Source: Cristatella mucedo (taxonomy: Eukaryota > Bryozoa > Phylactolaemata > Cristatellidae). Taken from it: DNA of 64,000 nucleotides. Within the stretch, counting starts at the first letter, position 1, and every line of letters begins with the position of its first letter. Shown in pieces: positions 1 to 12,800 of this stretch. Under the pieces are notes generated by a model that was given only the letters and a program-made list of their open reading frames with translations, did no database searches and was not told the DNA's origin. The DNA lies in contig WPIO01000120.1 in NCBI GenBank assembly GCA_009760855.2, positions 62,001 through 126,000 of the forward strand, in the 5' to 3' direction. Both the position numbers and the translations under genes were made by a program.

Positions 1-322
1 AGCTGATGTTTGATACTGGTGAAGATCGAATAAGGCCATAAACATGTCTGGGCATTTTCACGAGGTATTGGTACCATGAAGCAAATAAACAAGGCAACCG
101 CCAATGACACAGCAAAACCAGCTAGGCAAGCCCGATGTATTGCCGGAGGAGGTAGGTTGTGCCGAACCAAAAAGAATCTTAAGCATTACTATCAAAACCA
201 ATCTGTTCTCACAACATTAGTAGGCTTAATAAAACATCATTTCAGCACCAACAGAGAGGCTAAATGGCACACCCACAGTTGGCTAAAACTTGCATCGATG
301 AAGACAACCAACTACAAAATAC

Positions 323-439
323 CTGCATCCAGAAAATGTACTTTCGAGACGAGGATTTGAACTTCAGTACATAAACACGGCCGGTTTTGCACTGCGGAAC
401 GTTTTTGAATTCGATGTCATCCGGAAATATAATGAGATC
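323..439 (-). CDS. ADRM1: ADRM1 coding exon 2
   Basis: Thirty-nine codons between a TTTTTAG acceptor and a CAG|GTATTT donor, both phase 0. It begins DLIIFPDD and ends FWMQ, at the place where the human protein continues EPKTD. I found no third exon in bases 1-322, so it is presumably left of the window. Confidence 0.92.
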
Positions 440-2151
440 CTAAAAACAGAAGGGGTTTCTGGTTAATAGAAAAACAACCATGTCAGTCAACGCAAAATGA
501 TAGAACATATAATATAATTAACATATAGAACTCATTTGTATAGCACCCCAAGATAACTTAATCTCTACTCAGGCGCTTCACATAGGCCTCCGGGCTCGAG
601 CCCACGACCTCAGCCAGACCTTGGTCGGGGCGAGCACTTTAACCTCTGGACCAAACCAGCTGGCGGAAATATCAGACTGAACAGATAATACGGTAGGACA
701 GGCTACTGGCTACAGCTCCGGGCATGATGTGGGTCTGCTTTGAATGTAGTATTCAATAATAATACCAGAAGTAACAATAATAGTCCGTTTGTAGCATACC
801 TTTAGAAAACTAATCTTATTCTAGGGCTATTTAAAACTATACAGGAGAATAGATAGCCAAGGCTTAATAACAGTCACATGTCATGTTTAGACATGAAGGC
901 CTGTACCTTTCTCAGGTGAGCATGCAAATGCACAAAAGAAGACTGGAGGTCAACCTATTATTAGTAGGACCACTGGGACGTACAATGCACTGAATTGCAC
1001 AGGTTGGCACGTACACTGCATAAGAACAAAAGTTAAGCAGAACGGATGCTTCTTTCGCAGTGAATTGAACTATGCTAAATCATTCCAGTTGCTGACAGAA
1101 GCTGCATGCTGCATGGTCCAGACTTTCGTTGCATACGAAATGAAGACTCAGGTCACTAAAAGATTTCACTTTCGGGCAAGGTACCGCTAGACTATTGTAA
1201 GCTGAGGAGTGAGTGATATAAGGGCACACTGAAGGTGCAAGGAGATCGAATAGGTAGCCAGTCATAAATTCATGCGATTCCTTAAACAGGATCGACGGCT
1301 TGCAAAAACAATGCACCATTCCAATGAGTATCAAGCTAAACCGTCACCTACGTTTGTAAAGCTGAGAACGACGGAATATCGTACGCAGCACTGAATAGAA
1401 ACATGTCTTGTTGTCAGCAAGGGTTGAACCCCGGACCTGCCGGGACCAGAGCTGAGCGAGCCATAATAACGCAGTCAGTTTCCACCATGTCAGTTTCCAC
1501 CAATAAAAACGTATATTTCAAGTTAATGACTAGGCTATGCGACACCCGACAGTGAAACGATGAAACTAGTCATATATGTTATATTCAAACTCCCCGGCAC
1601 CGGCGCACTACAGCCGGAGATTATTCAATGAACGACCGAGAGCTCTCTAGCTAGGCTGCCATTATAGAAAACCCCACAAAAAATTCCGAGTGGCGCGATT
1701 CAATAAGGTGTACAGCATATGCCCCTCTATAAATAGACTCAACTTCTAAGGCTGGGGAGGGCAATAAATCCTGCGGCACGACGCTTGTCTGCTGGAATTT
1801 GTGGCCGGCTGTAACTGGCTCGCTCCTGCCGATTTCAACCTAAAGACTTGAACAAGTAAATAAGACACTACACGCTGTTTCAGCTCAATGCTGACTCGTT
1901 TAAGTGAGATTAATAGTAACGAAGCAGCTGAACAACGGAACGCATCTTACGTCGTCCACTGTCCCAGTCGCGCGGTCCTTCCAGCAGAAATGCATAAGCG
2001 AATCGTCAGCCTGGTAGACGTATAGTAAACCCTTCCGTTTATCGGGATGGCACATGTTTCCTTTTAAGTACATTTTTCCAGCTTTGAATTCGACAAGGTT
2101 CTTGCTCTTGCTACGGGACGAGGCATTGCCAAACAGCGCTCCGGAGGCCAT
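323..2151 (-). CDS. ADRM1: ADRM1/RPN13 proteasomal ubiquitin receptor, N-terminal part (gene runs off the left edge)
   Basis: Two joined exons (2151-1951 and 439-323, minus strand) encode 106 residues that match the Pru domain of ADRM1/RPN13, the 19S proteasome subunit that captures ubiquitin and docks on RPN2. Seen: MASGALFGN start, [28 protein letters not shown], then after the intron LIIFPDD, RVYVLKF and FWMQ. By alignment with the human protein from memory, the ubiquitin-contact positions L56, F76, D79 and F98 correspond to L52, F72, D75 and F94 here, all conserved. Exon 1 is 201 bp and exon 2 is 117 bp, both phase 0. The start at 2151 is chosen because homology begins there; an in-frame ATG six codons upstream adds no conserved residues. 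The rest of Pru and the C-terminal UCH37-binding domain lie outside the window. Confidence 0.94.
531..664 (-). mobile_element. SINE1 copy (tRNA-like head, LINE-like tail)
   Basis: Reverse-complemented, it reads GCTGGTTTGGTCC, then CCCCGACCAAGGTCTGGC, a box-B-like GGGCTCGAGCCC, then a tail with GCGCCTGAGTAGAGATTAAG and GGGGTGCTATACAAATGAG. The same order is found at 5222-5381, 11671-11824 and 43705-43840. The tail is related to the LINE A 3' end. Confidence 0.75.
1411..1472 (-). repeat. tRNA-like relic
   Basis: The reverse complement has GCTCGCTCAGCTCTGG resembling an A box and GGGGTTCAACCC resembling a B box, about 60 bases in all. No complete cloverleaf can be drawn, so it is more likely a SINE head or a decayed tRNA than a gene. 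Confidence 0.35.
1951..2151 (-). CDS. ADRM1: ADRM1 coding exon 1
   Basis: Sixty-seven codons from ATG to a phase-0 donor (GAC|GTAAGA). It carries the first strands of the Pru fold and the conserved CWKDR motif. Homology ends exactly at the donor and resumes at the acceptor at 439. Confidence 0.94.
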
Positions 2152-2396
2152 TTTAATCAGAGACCTCAATTGGCCGGTATAATGAAGGTTTTACTACAAC
2201 CGTTTTCGAGAGAAAAAATATTCACAGATTAACAAATTAAATTAATTTAAATATCTTAAATTTGTAACGCTTAGTATCCGTACCGCATAACAAAGATTTA
2301 ATCAGCACCTCACTCGAGTCAGCTGTGCGAGCAGCCGCTTGTTGTACGTTAGACTCAGTCCGGCTCGACACCCTATACAGCAGCTGATTCCCAGCG
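2152..2396. promoter_or_regulatory. Shared ADRM1/ABHD3 5' interval, candidate bidirectional promoter
   Basis: Only 245 bp separates the divergent start codons of ADRM1 (2151, minus) and the ABHD3-type gene (2397, plus). The centre is AT-rich (about 2190-2270) and the ABHD3-proximal third is GC-richer. The interval must hold both 5' UTRs and core promoters unless upstream noncoding exons exist. No convincing TATA box was assigned. Confidence 0.6.
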
Positions 2397-2510
2397 ATGC
2401 CGACGATTGGTTTCGAGAACTCTCTGCTTCGGGACCTGTCTGCAGTCGCCAAGCTCTGTACTGGACTTGTAGTTTCATACCTATTGTACTATTTGCTGAA
2501 GGTGGTCAAG
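2397..2510 (+). CDS. ABHD3: ABHD3-type gene A, exon 1
   Basis: Thirty-eight codons, phase-0 donor AAG|GTAAAT. It encodes the short N-terminus and the single hydrophobic helix around residues 14-35 ([15 protein letters not shown]), followed by lysines, which fits a signal anchor. Confidence 0.85.
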
Positions 2511-4693
2511 GTAAATCGCCGACTTCTTGCACTGACGGCAGCGACTGTTCGGTGGCCCCTGCAGCTACTAAGCCAGCCGGCGCCGACGCAGCTCACAGTT
2601 ATCTCATTCGTGGGTGCTTCACTGCGTTTTTAGTCACCCTATATTGCGTTTAATTCTATTAACTAACAATCTCCTAATTCAGCCAGACTGACAGTCGCGT
2701 GATTAGTCCATCTCATGGACACACTGGGTGCCGGCAGGTAGAATGCAGCATTGAGCCACTATTGATTCGCGATAGTCTGTCTATCCCTGCCGCCAAGATG
2801 GTGATACCACACGATACAGACGTTCTTTCATTGCCCTGGTACGTGCAAGATAAAGAAATAGTTTTGCAATGGACCTTAAGCGCCTTTCCTGAGCTAGTAA
2901 ATGTACTGCAGCCCAGCGCTAAGGACCGTTAATTGTACTGGTGTAATTCTTATAGTTAGCGCCCTAAGAAAACGTAATCCTTCTCTAAGTGCTTTACATA
3001 TGAGCAGGGCTCTAGCCCACGACCTTGGTCTATAAGGGCAAGCACCTGTCTAAAGCCTGGACGAAGCTTGGTACATCCCTTAAAATGTGGCTTGCTTGCA
3101 ATCATCGATAAATCCTGTGCAGAACCAATCATCGTAGGATCATCAGCCGCCGTGCGGCTACCCTGCGGTCAACAGGTCATAAGCTGATCGATATTGGTGT
3201 TCGGCAAGCCAATGTTATAGGGGTATGGTTTCCTAATGCCGACCCTGCATGCATGCAAAGTGGAAACAGCTCGATAATTCATCCAAACCGATACTCCGGG
3301 GTTGTTTAGACATCTCAAACTCTTTGCCACTTCTGCCGGTGCCAGGAAGACCGCTGCGCCGGCTTCCTCTCTGCAATGGACTGCTGTGCTTGAAGCATTG
3401 GTTCTGCTGTCGGAGAATCAAGCTGCCTACTTGCTGTGGTTCGCCAGTGTCTCTCCAGAGGTCAAGGCTATCCTTCACGCTGAAGGAGTTATGACTTGCA
3501 CAGACCCGTGCTGTATTATTGGACAATTGCTTTGCACAGCATAGGCGACCAACCAATTTGGAGCAGTTGTGTCATTAATGGAATTATTAGGTAGGTTGAT
3601 ACTATGCCCTTTAAGTTGAAAAGAGACAGACTGAGAATAGAGAGACAAGTGAGGCAGGCACCCTGAGAGAGATGCAAGAGACAACAGATTATGAAGAAGC
3701 AGCTGAGCTACTGCACGAGAGAGAGAGAGAGAGAGGGGGAGGGAGACAGACAGACAGACATGCATACATACAGCGAGAGGGACAGGGAGAGACAGAGGGT
3801 GCAGAGACAGAACACCATAGATTGCAGAGCACTGGTCTCTATCCTTACAGTATGGTGTGGTCAAGACTTTTTGTTTGTTTTAATGATAGGAGTGGCTTGA
3901 GCCGTGATACAATCCCCGTTAGTTGTTATTTGCCATTGCCTGACCTGTCCCTGTAACTGTCAGGTAGATGTATCCTGGTAGCTTTGCTTTTGCTGTCGAA
4001 CATTCTGCTGTGGCTTTGGGGTTTTGCTTTGATGGTTTGAACATGCTCAACGTCAGGACCGTAGTTGTATGATGGCTGCCGAGCTGGGCATGCGATTGGG
4101 TCACGTGTAAGATGCCAGTCGTTACCATCTATAGGCCCTGCAGTCATGTCACAGCTCTCGTGGAGAATATTGTCCGCTCTATGCTTGCAAGGACAGTCGA
4201 TAGAAGATAGAAGGGCACAGAAAATCTCGTGATAACGGCTGTAGGTAAATTACTATCAGGCCTGCAAGGCTTTACAACCTTGTCTGGCTGCTGCAACAGC
4301 AGGCTGGCAGTAATCAGTTCGCAAAAGCAACAGCAATACTGTTTCTAACCTGGCCTAAAACGTAGAAAGCCAAATGCAAATTGTACGTTGTCATTGCTTC
4401 AGTGCTGACTGGTAGGACAGAAGTCTTGCTGCTTGGTGCCTGGGTACATTGAAAGTCTGGGGGACCTTAGGTGTCCGCAAGTGATTTTCGCAGGCTTTAG
4501 TCGTTATTATATTTCTTACAGTGTGTGTTAGAAGCCATTGATAAGCTGACAGGACATCGTGAAGCCAAGTCCCGAATCACTGTTGTCCATCCCATCCCAT
4601 CCCATCCATCCCATGATTCCCATCAGCATTTGTTTAGTACATTGCTAGTATATGAACTACAGATCTGTAGATGCTCTGTAAATCTGTACACTG

Positions 4694-4735
<42 letters not shown>

Positions 4736-5348
4736 TTCTCTCTATTTCTCTCTCTATCTCTTCGTGTCTCACTCTCTTTCCCTATCCTCACTCTTTCTGT
4801 TCACATGCCTTGTCTCATTTCTCTCTTGTCCTCTCTGTACTGATCACTTAATCCTTTGGAGACCGTGCTTTCAGTTCGTATGCTCCTAAAGCTTCGAATC
4901 TCTCCCGACAGACGTATCGACACCCCCTGACTTTGCAAAATTAAAATAAAGATAAAAAGACACCTTTTTTACCCAGCATTCGGTGGATACTTGTGATTTT
5001 TTCCTTTGCGTGCTCATGCATGCGTGCTGACACTGTGCATGTTGCAAATAACCATATTTCCATGTTGACAGTGTACATGTTACCTCTAATCACATTGCGC
5101 TTGTTTCCAATGTGCATGTTACCACCAACTATTTGGTCATGCCTATTTTTCAGCACACACAAAGTGCCTATAAAGAGACTGAGTTCTCTAAGGGTGCTAT
5201 ACAAATGTATTGTTGGTATTATTGGCCCAGTGGTTTGGGTGCTCATCCCGACCAACGTCTGGCCGACCTCGTGAGCTTGGGCCCCGTGGCATATGTGAAG
5301 TGCCTTAATGGAGATTAAGTTCTCTTAGGGTGCTACACAAATGAATTA

Positions 5349-5380
<32 letters not shown>

Positions 5381-6708
5381 CCCTCTTTAAATTTTATTTC
5401 CTACACAAAGAAGCAGCGCTGCATCGATCTGCTGGGGCACAGGAGAGCAGGGCAGGAGAGCAGGGCAGAGGATTGTAAATATCACGGTGCAGTGGAAATG
5501 CATTAGTCAGGTGGTGATTAAGCTGGTTTATTTCCTTGGTTGGCATCATGTAGTTCGCCTATGTAGATCGTGGTCTACCGATAAGAATGGGCAAATGAGG
5601 AACTTAAATTTGCTATGGTGTAAAGGGAAAAAACTTTAGCAGTGCACCACTCGGCACATGAATGCACTCGTTGAGCAGCCATGTGCTAACGACATGGCGG
5701 CAGAGAGGAGGCAAAAGCCGTGTAGCGGGTCATGGTAGGTCACAAGCAGGCACCAGCAGGCTCAGACTGGCTGCAGTTAGTGGCTGTGTGCGCAGCTGGA
5801 CTGGCCGACCTCATCCCTAAGGGCAAAGCTTTCCAGAATCGGCACTCGGTGCTGCAGATGAACAGCACTCAGCCATTAAGAGCTGTGGTGCATCTGTCAT
5901 CCTTCAGTCCAATGGCGGTCGCCAGCTGGCACTCTCGCAGCCTGGCCGCTCCAATCGGGTTCGCAGCCGATACCTGAGAGAGCCTACATCGCTGGCTGAC
6001 GCTCGCTGCCTCAGCTGCTGCACACTGGGCTAGCGAGCTAGCACGTGGGCATACTGTCTGCTGCAGAGGCCCGCGCTCGCTGCTAAGGAAGGCAAGCTGA
6101 AGCGTCTGCTGGTCCGAGCGTGCCCTTCGCTGACGAAGAGCTACTGGCCCACTCCTTGGTGCTGGAACGGCCACATTCAGACAGTCGTTGCAAATTCTCT
6201 CAAGTCTCGGCTAGACATCAAGTACGACGAGAGGTAGGAAGGCTGCCTCTAAACTCTGCTGGCCAGCGAGGAGCCGCCTCGGGTGCTTTCTATCACAAGC
6301 AGCAAAGCCTGCTGCTGAGCCTCTCCGGCTGCTCGATCGGTCGGCGCTCTGCATGCCTGTAGGGAGGTGCTGCGATTGGACGATGGCGGAGCAGTCGTGC
6401 TCAGCTGGCTGCACGGAGTTGCTGACGCCGACGAGAGGCGACCCGTCGTCCTCGTCCTTCCAGGAATCACTGGCTGTGACAGATCGAATTACGTTCACCA
6501 TCTTGTTCATGCAGTCACGAGACTAGGCTACAGGTGGTAGTGGGCTGCCAAGATGCCCGGTGCTCAGTGTGTTTTGGTCGGTGTCGTGACCAGTCCTGCG
6601 CGATACAAGCCTGCCAATTTTATCTTGCTCTGCAGGGCCGTCGTCTTCAACTATCGAGGAAGGGGCGGCATTGGCCTGCTGGTATGTCACGTATGCAACT
6701 GTGTTTCA

Positions 6709-6800
<92 letters not shown>

Positions 6801-9800
6801 TGATTCTCAGATTGGCGTTGGCATGCTTTACTTTCTCTTTTGACTGCTCTTGCGAGGTGATGCCTGCCTGCCTGCTTGTCCCTGCAGCTGTTGTGCTGGC
6901 CACCATCAGCTAAGCTGGCATAGAGTCGCTCTGACCCAGCCATCATTGAGAGCGCATGCCTCGTTGGCCGGCTGATCGAGGATGCTTGTATATTGCGATT
7001 GGGGAAGCAGCACTTTGTGCATATTAAGCCCTTCGACCGTCTTAGCCGTGCTAGCTTTCCTTCCCTGCACGGGACTTCGCGGCACGTTCACAGATATGAC
7101 TTGAGCTTCTCCCAGCCTTGATCAGATAGACATTTTTACAGTACTGCTAGGCTACCGGGCATGGATGACGGCTCTATGATCAATCTTGCCTCTTCTCTGC
7201 TCGTAAGTTAGATAGCTGTTTCTCATTTTGTAGCACACAGATATAGACGATGGGAGTTTGCTCTCATTCTGGGCTCTCATGCACAGGTCAAGGTTATGTA
7301 TCTCATCAGGATTTGTTCGTGGGCCTATGCCTATCTTAGAGGCATATCATCCTTTCTGCTTTAAGGCCTTGATAGTTGTGGCGCTGTATCAGTTTCAAGT
7401 AGCTCCATCTAACTCTTAGTGCTCGACTATCAGTGTCAAGTCAACTTTTGTAGTTTAGATGTTCTATCGTAGCACAATTGCTATCTTGAGAAGACATGAA
7501 GACTGTGATTTGAGGTCGACCTTTTCGAAGTAATTTGTTGCAGCAAAGTTAAAGCATGTGAATGTGCCCAAAGTACAGTTTGTGATTAGTCTGCTCACTC
7601 CACTGTAAAGGACCTTTAATCGGAGCTTGGTGCTGATAAGTCAAGTGAACCAAAATTGCCGATGGGTCTAAGTATTTGCAAGTATACACTTTTGGTTGTT
7701 CTTTTGCTGGATCATTGCTCAATGACAGTGAAACTGGCTAAGCTACAACGTTCACCGATTAGGTCCGATATAAGTCTACTTGCTGCCTTCGAACTGATTT
7801 TGTTTGTACTTCAATTGCAGCTTTTATTATAAATAAAGGTAAAGGTTCTAAGGTCCTTCTTTTGCAAGTGACCGAAGCATCACTGTAGTGTGCTCAAAAA
7901 GGCAAACTTTATGTTGGTGCCCATTGCTATCTCTTAGTTCTCTCTTGGCATGCAAAGGCTTATGTAAAGTTGGATACTTCTTGACTACAGAAAGGGTGAT
8001 CTGGTTCCTCGCCTCGTTGCTGTGATAATAGCTTAGTAACTTCGCATTGCATGCCTTTACAACAGGTGCACAAGCAACGTTATCATGCTTTCGTGATAAG
8101 CAAAGCTCTGCCTAATGACTAAGTCTTTAAGCATATGTGGTAAGAAAGAGATCGAATATTATGGAGTTGACAATATTATAGTAATAATAATGTAAATGAT
8201 AAAGCGCCTGCAGAGAACTCAATCTCTTTCTAGACGCTTTACATTTGCCTCAAAGAAAACACGATCGAATGGCTCATAGTAGCATGCTCAATAAACAACA
8301 AGAATAACATGGTGAGGACAAGCACAGGGTCAGCATGCAAATGGGGTTACTGGCAGCATGCACAGTGTTAGTACACATAAGCATTTAAAGGTCGAACCAC
8401 GGGAACTCACTAAATGGCTTCATAAACAGGTGTGTTTTTAATTTTGTTTCAAATGTGGTCAAGTCAGGGATGTCGTGACACAAGTATAGAATGAGTTCCA
8501 GGCTTTGGGAGCATACGAACTAATGGCATGGTCTCCAAAGGATTTGAGGTTTGTTCGAGGTATTTGTAGACTGTTGGATTCGAAAAGTAGGTGGGACGAT
8601 GCTTAGCCTGGTGGAGCAGTAGATCTGATAGGTAGGCTCGAGCAAAAGAATGGAGGGACCTAAAAGTGAGTGACAAAACCTTGAAGTCGATGCATTGCTT
8701 GACTAGTAGCCGGTGCAGGTCGGTCAAAAGTGCTATGACGTGGCAACTGCAAACCTCATGACAGACAAGCCTAACAGCAGGTTTTTGCACCAGCTGTAAG
8801 CACCTATGAATTGCTGCTTCCACACATGGCATGCAAAAGAGGTTACATTGAATTGACAATGGCATTGATTTGCATGTTACTGTACCAGTTAATCTGTAGT
8901 CATGCTAACCAGGCAACATTTTCGGCAGTGCCCTACCTGTCTCGGTCCTTTGCTGCCTAATGCTATCTCTGTCTTTCCCAACAAAAGCTGAAGCAGGAGT
9001 ACACTGGCAGCCCCTCAGTCCTAAGAACCATTTCTCTTAAATTATTGTCACGTCAATTACAAAATGTAACATTATTGCATTGGCTATGCATCGAGTAACC
9101 TTGCTGGCTTCACGAGCTACACGGATCACATATGAGAGGAAAGAGACAGCAGTGTAGAGAGAAAGATGAGAATCATGTGAGAGACAGGGCTTACGAGAAA
9201 AGAATGGGAGAGAGAGGGAGACAGAAAGAGAGACTGACAGATAGACAGATAGTGAGAGAGAACAGGAGAGAGAATGGGAGAGAGGCTTAAGGAAATATGG
9301 GAAAGGGAAGAGATGTGAAAAAGAGAGGAAAGGATGACCAAAAATATATTAGAGAGGGTTTATGGGAGTATTAAAGAGTAAGAGAGATAAGACTTTCAAG
9401 AGAGAAGAAGCCAACTGAAGGTATGAGGAAGTCAGAGAGATAGACAGGTTGGGTGAATGATGGATCAGCAGTTATCAGTCGTTAGCAAAATAATCATGTC
9501 GGTTTTGAATAAATTGGAGGATTACACCTTATATCGAGAGTCCTGATAGTGTGAGGCAGCAAGTTTTTATTTGTGAGATAGGTGCTTAATCGTTGTGCAC
9601 GAGTTGCCATGCTGTGTATGGTAAATTTCATTTGAAAAATTGGTGTGCCATATCAGTTCATAGGTTGCACACACATGACTGGTTTTGGCAATTCTGTGAG
9701 CTAGTGCTACCATAATGCTGATGTAATTGCCAAGCGCGATCTAGGCTGTCTGTGCTTGGATCCTTACTTATCTTTGAGACTCTTGCAAGTGCCCTGCAGT

Positions 9801-12800
9801 GTGTTTTTCTGACTTTCACACTGAAATTAAAGCAAAATTTCTTAGATTTAATAATAATTAAGGGAACCAACAACTAATGGGCTAACAGTAATGCTCAGAA
9901 ACAGGTAAGCCTAGTGCTCAAAGTTGGTTTACCACTGTATGTCCTGTAGACTTTGCACGTAATGTGTCCTCTTCCAAGATGACACTTCACTACATAAGCA
10001 GTCATCTCTACAGTCAAGTCTACCGACTTTTACCGACATAAATTGCACCTATTCGGGCTTGCTTGTATATGAGCAACACAGCCAATTTATTTGTTTGTTA
10101 TTGGCACCTCTACTAGATGTCAATAAGGTGCTACTTGTGATACTTCCTGCTTAGGCAATGTTCTGCACGAAACTCGGCAGCAAAACGTTTCTGTAGAGAA
10201 TGCCTCAACCTCTGCATTACACCACTTTTGATTCATCTGCACTGGCTACTCATCAAATATAGTATTTACTCCAAAATTATGTCACTGTTAGGTCAATTAA
10301 GTCAAATTATGTCAATTATTAACTCAAAGTCCTTCCATTCTCTTGCTCCTACCTACTTATATGAGTTATTTTTGCTTGAGGCCTCTTGCTGCACAGCTAG
10401 CTCCGTGATCGATTGGTTGTGCTCTTATCTCATTTCAAATTCACTGATCCACTTCAGTTATCATGTCTCCAAAGCCTAGTACTCACTGCCAACTGAACTC
10501 GCATGCACTTCTCATTTGACAACATTCGAAAAGAAGCTAAGAACCCAACCTGTTCCTCAAAGCCTTTACTGGGTCCGAGTGAATTTTCTTTGGCATGCTT
10601 AATGACCTGAAACTGTGCTCGTCGTTGTGGCTAAGAGCAAGAGCAGCATGCTTGTAATAATAATATTACATTTGATTTAGTGCCCTCGGAGAACTCATTC
10701 TATTTCTAGGCACTTTACTCATGCATGTGTATATAATCCACTAAACTGCTTTTGTGCTTCCTTTGTGCTTATCTCTCCGTTACTCACTACATTTTACTGT
10801 GGGTCCTATTAATCAGGAACTGTGAGGTTCTTCTTGTGTGCTTGTGCATGCTTTATTAAGCATGGCATGCGAGTGCTTTTTGAATGCTTGTTTAAGAATG
10901 GTACCTTGCTTGTCAGGAACTCTTATTGCTTGTCTTGAGTTGTCTAGTTCCTGTATAGAGATTTGGTTCTCCCAGGGTGTTACCAAGATTTATTATTATT
11001 ATTGTGATTCATAATTGTGATGATAGTATATGCCGTTTTTGTAGCACCCTTAAAAAACATAATCCTTTTCCAGGTGCTTTGCAACTTGCTTAAAGAGAAT
11101 CAGTAACCAGGGCTAGTGAAATTCGCTGTATCAAGCATGCAGAAGCAGATAAGTGACATGTTTTGGCTGGCATGCTAAATCAAACATGAAGACACTCGGG
11201 AAGTGTTCAAGTCTGACATTAGCAATCACATGTGTCTTGAGTGTAGCATTTATATGCTTACACAGCAGCCTGGGATCGAGGCATTCATGATGGAGGCATT
11301 GAACGTGAGGGTTGACGAGTGCAGTGACTATGATGTTTTACACTTAGCAGCTACGTCATCACGGATCAGTTTGGTCTTAGCCACGTCACGAACATCTCTT
11401 TAAACCTGGAAGAAGGGCATAGCATCAGACAGGAAATCCATGTAGTAATGCAGGCCTTACTTTATTTCAAACTACCCACAACCTGTTCGACAGAGGTTCA
11501 AAAGTACAATGCGTGGTATGTGCCTTTTATGCCTTTTACCTTGTATGCACACACTTTGCCTGACGTGGATGTCAATCAGTTGATGAGATAGATGTTTAGA
11601 TTCAGACGACAATTACTTTCCTATGAGAGGCATGTCTGTGGGGCCACACTGATTTACTCGATCTATCGCCGAGCTGGTTTGGTCCAGCTGTTAAGGTGCT
11701 CACCCCGACCAAGGTCTGTCTGAGGTCGCAGGCTCGAGCCCCGAGGCATATGTGAAGCACCTGAATAGAGATTAAGCTCTCTTAGGGCACTATACAAATG
11801 AATTATATATATATATATATATATCATCAAAGCTTAAATATATCGATGCTTTGCTTGATAGGACTTGGGCTAGCCAAATGATGTCAGACCACATCTAGCT
11901 ATGAAATGTCTTGCTTTGCATTGTAAATGATTAAACCTTCTCGCTGCAGACTGCCCGAACATACTGTGCTTGCAATACGGAGGACCTTTATCACGTGGTT
12001 GCTCGCATCAAGAAGAGGTTTCCAAATGGTCCTTTGATTGGTGTAGGCATCTCCCTCGGTGGGTAAGGAAATTATTTTTTTAGTTATCGCTGGTTTCATT
12101 CAATCATATACACTCAAGGAAGCAAGATATTTGAAGGTGTTGGAGTTCTTAATCAATTCAGTGTCGATGAGTTTAGCACCCAAGATGGAGAGAGAGTGTG
12201 GGAAGAGTCGTGCATTGCAAAGTTAGGTCACTCGCCTTGAGGTCTCTCCATTATTTTGCTCTGGCCTACCTATCTGAATTAGTTTCATGGGATCCCGACT
12301 AGAGAAAAAGACAATTGGGGTATGATAATAATAATGAAAAATAATAATAAAAGCACAATGGTATAACACCCCAAGAAATTAAGTCTAAGCTCTGTACATT
12401 TGACATTTGTTAAGAAAACATGTCAATTGATTAGAGGTAAATGCAAAGTGTCAGTCGGAATAAGCTCACGGATGTCATTTATACGGATTCGGCAATGGCT
12501 GTGAGGATTGTGGGGTTTTTAGCTTCTTGACTATGCTTCGGTTGGGTTGACTGACTAAAGACGGAATACAAACGTAGGAATGAATTACTTGTCAGGTGCA
12601 TTAGTTTCTAATGAAAAGTACACAGGTGCATGTATGTTGAATAGAAAAGTAGTTGACATGAATATATAAGTTGGGTATTCTGTCTTACATGAGCTTTGTC
12701 ATTCAAGAAATGCCCATCCAGCGATGGCAGTGTTGGGCTGACCCGGTCTCTGGGCTGCAGGTTGATCTTGTTCCACTATCTGGCCCGGCATGAACGCAGC

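Larger units (their letters stand above)
440..1950 (-). other. ADRM1 intron 1
   Basis: A 1.5 kb intron holding a SINE1 copy (531-664) and a small tRNA-like relic (1411-1472). I see no other coding or structured element. The short reading frames here have no recognisable homology. Confidence 0.8.
2511..6066 (+). other. Gene A intron 1
   Basis: A 3.6 kb intron with a decayed SINE1 (2945-3065), a short GA run near 3715-3736, a CT run (4697-4733), a LINE A 3' end (4845-5216) and a SINE1 (5222-5381). Open frames at about 3250-3540 and 5730-6060 lack recognisable homology. Confidence 0.75.
6799..11949 (+). other. Gene A intron 4, remainder
   Basis: Holds LINE A at 8185-8880, a GA-rich tract (9126-9460), a degenerate plus-strand LINE fragment (10150-11000), two isolated LINE tails on the minus strand (10645-10730 and 11030-11105) and a SINE1 (11671-11824). 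Bases 6800-8180 show nothing I can name. Confidence 0.7.

Noticed and set aside
3249-3556. Overlapping open frames in gene A intron 1
   Set aside because: Three frames on both strands open at once, no recognised family, and no exon needed here since exons 1 and 2 join in phase.
4525-4889. Leu/Ser-rich open frames over the CT repeat
   Set aside because: Low-complexity translation of a dinucleotide repeat, open in several frames; no domain and no splice context. The same applies at 6534-6946, 46149-46584, 51625-51868 and 55900-56165.
12696-12760. Extension of gene A exon 6 upstream to an ATG at 12696
   Set aside because: Open frame is fortuitous; homology with human ABHD3 and gene B starts exactly after the GGGCTGCAG acceptor at 12761.
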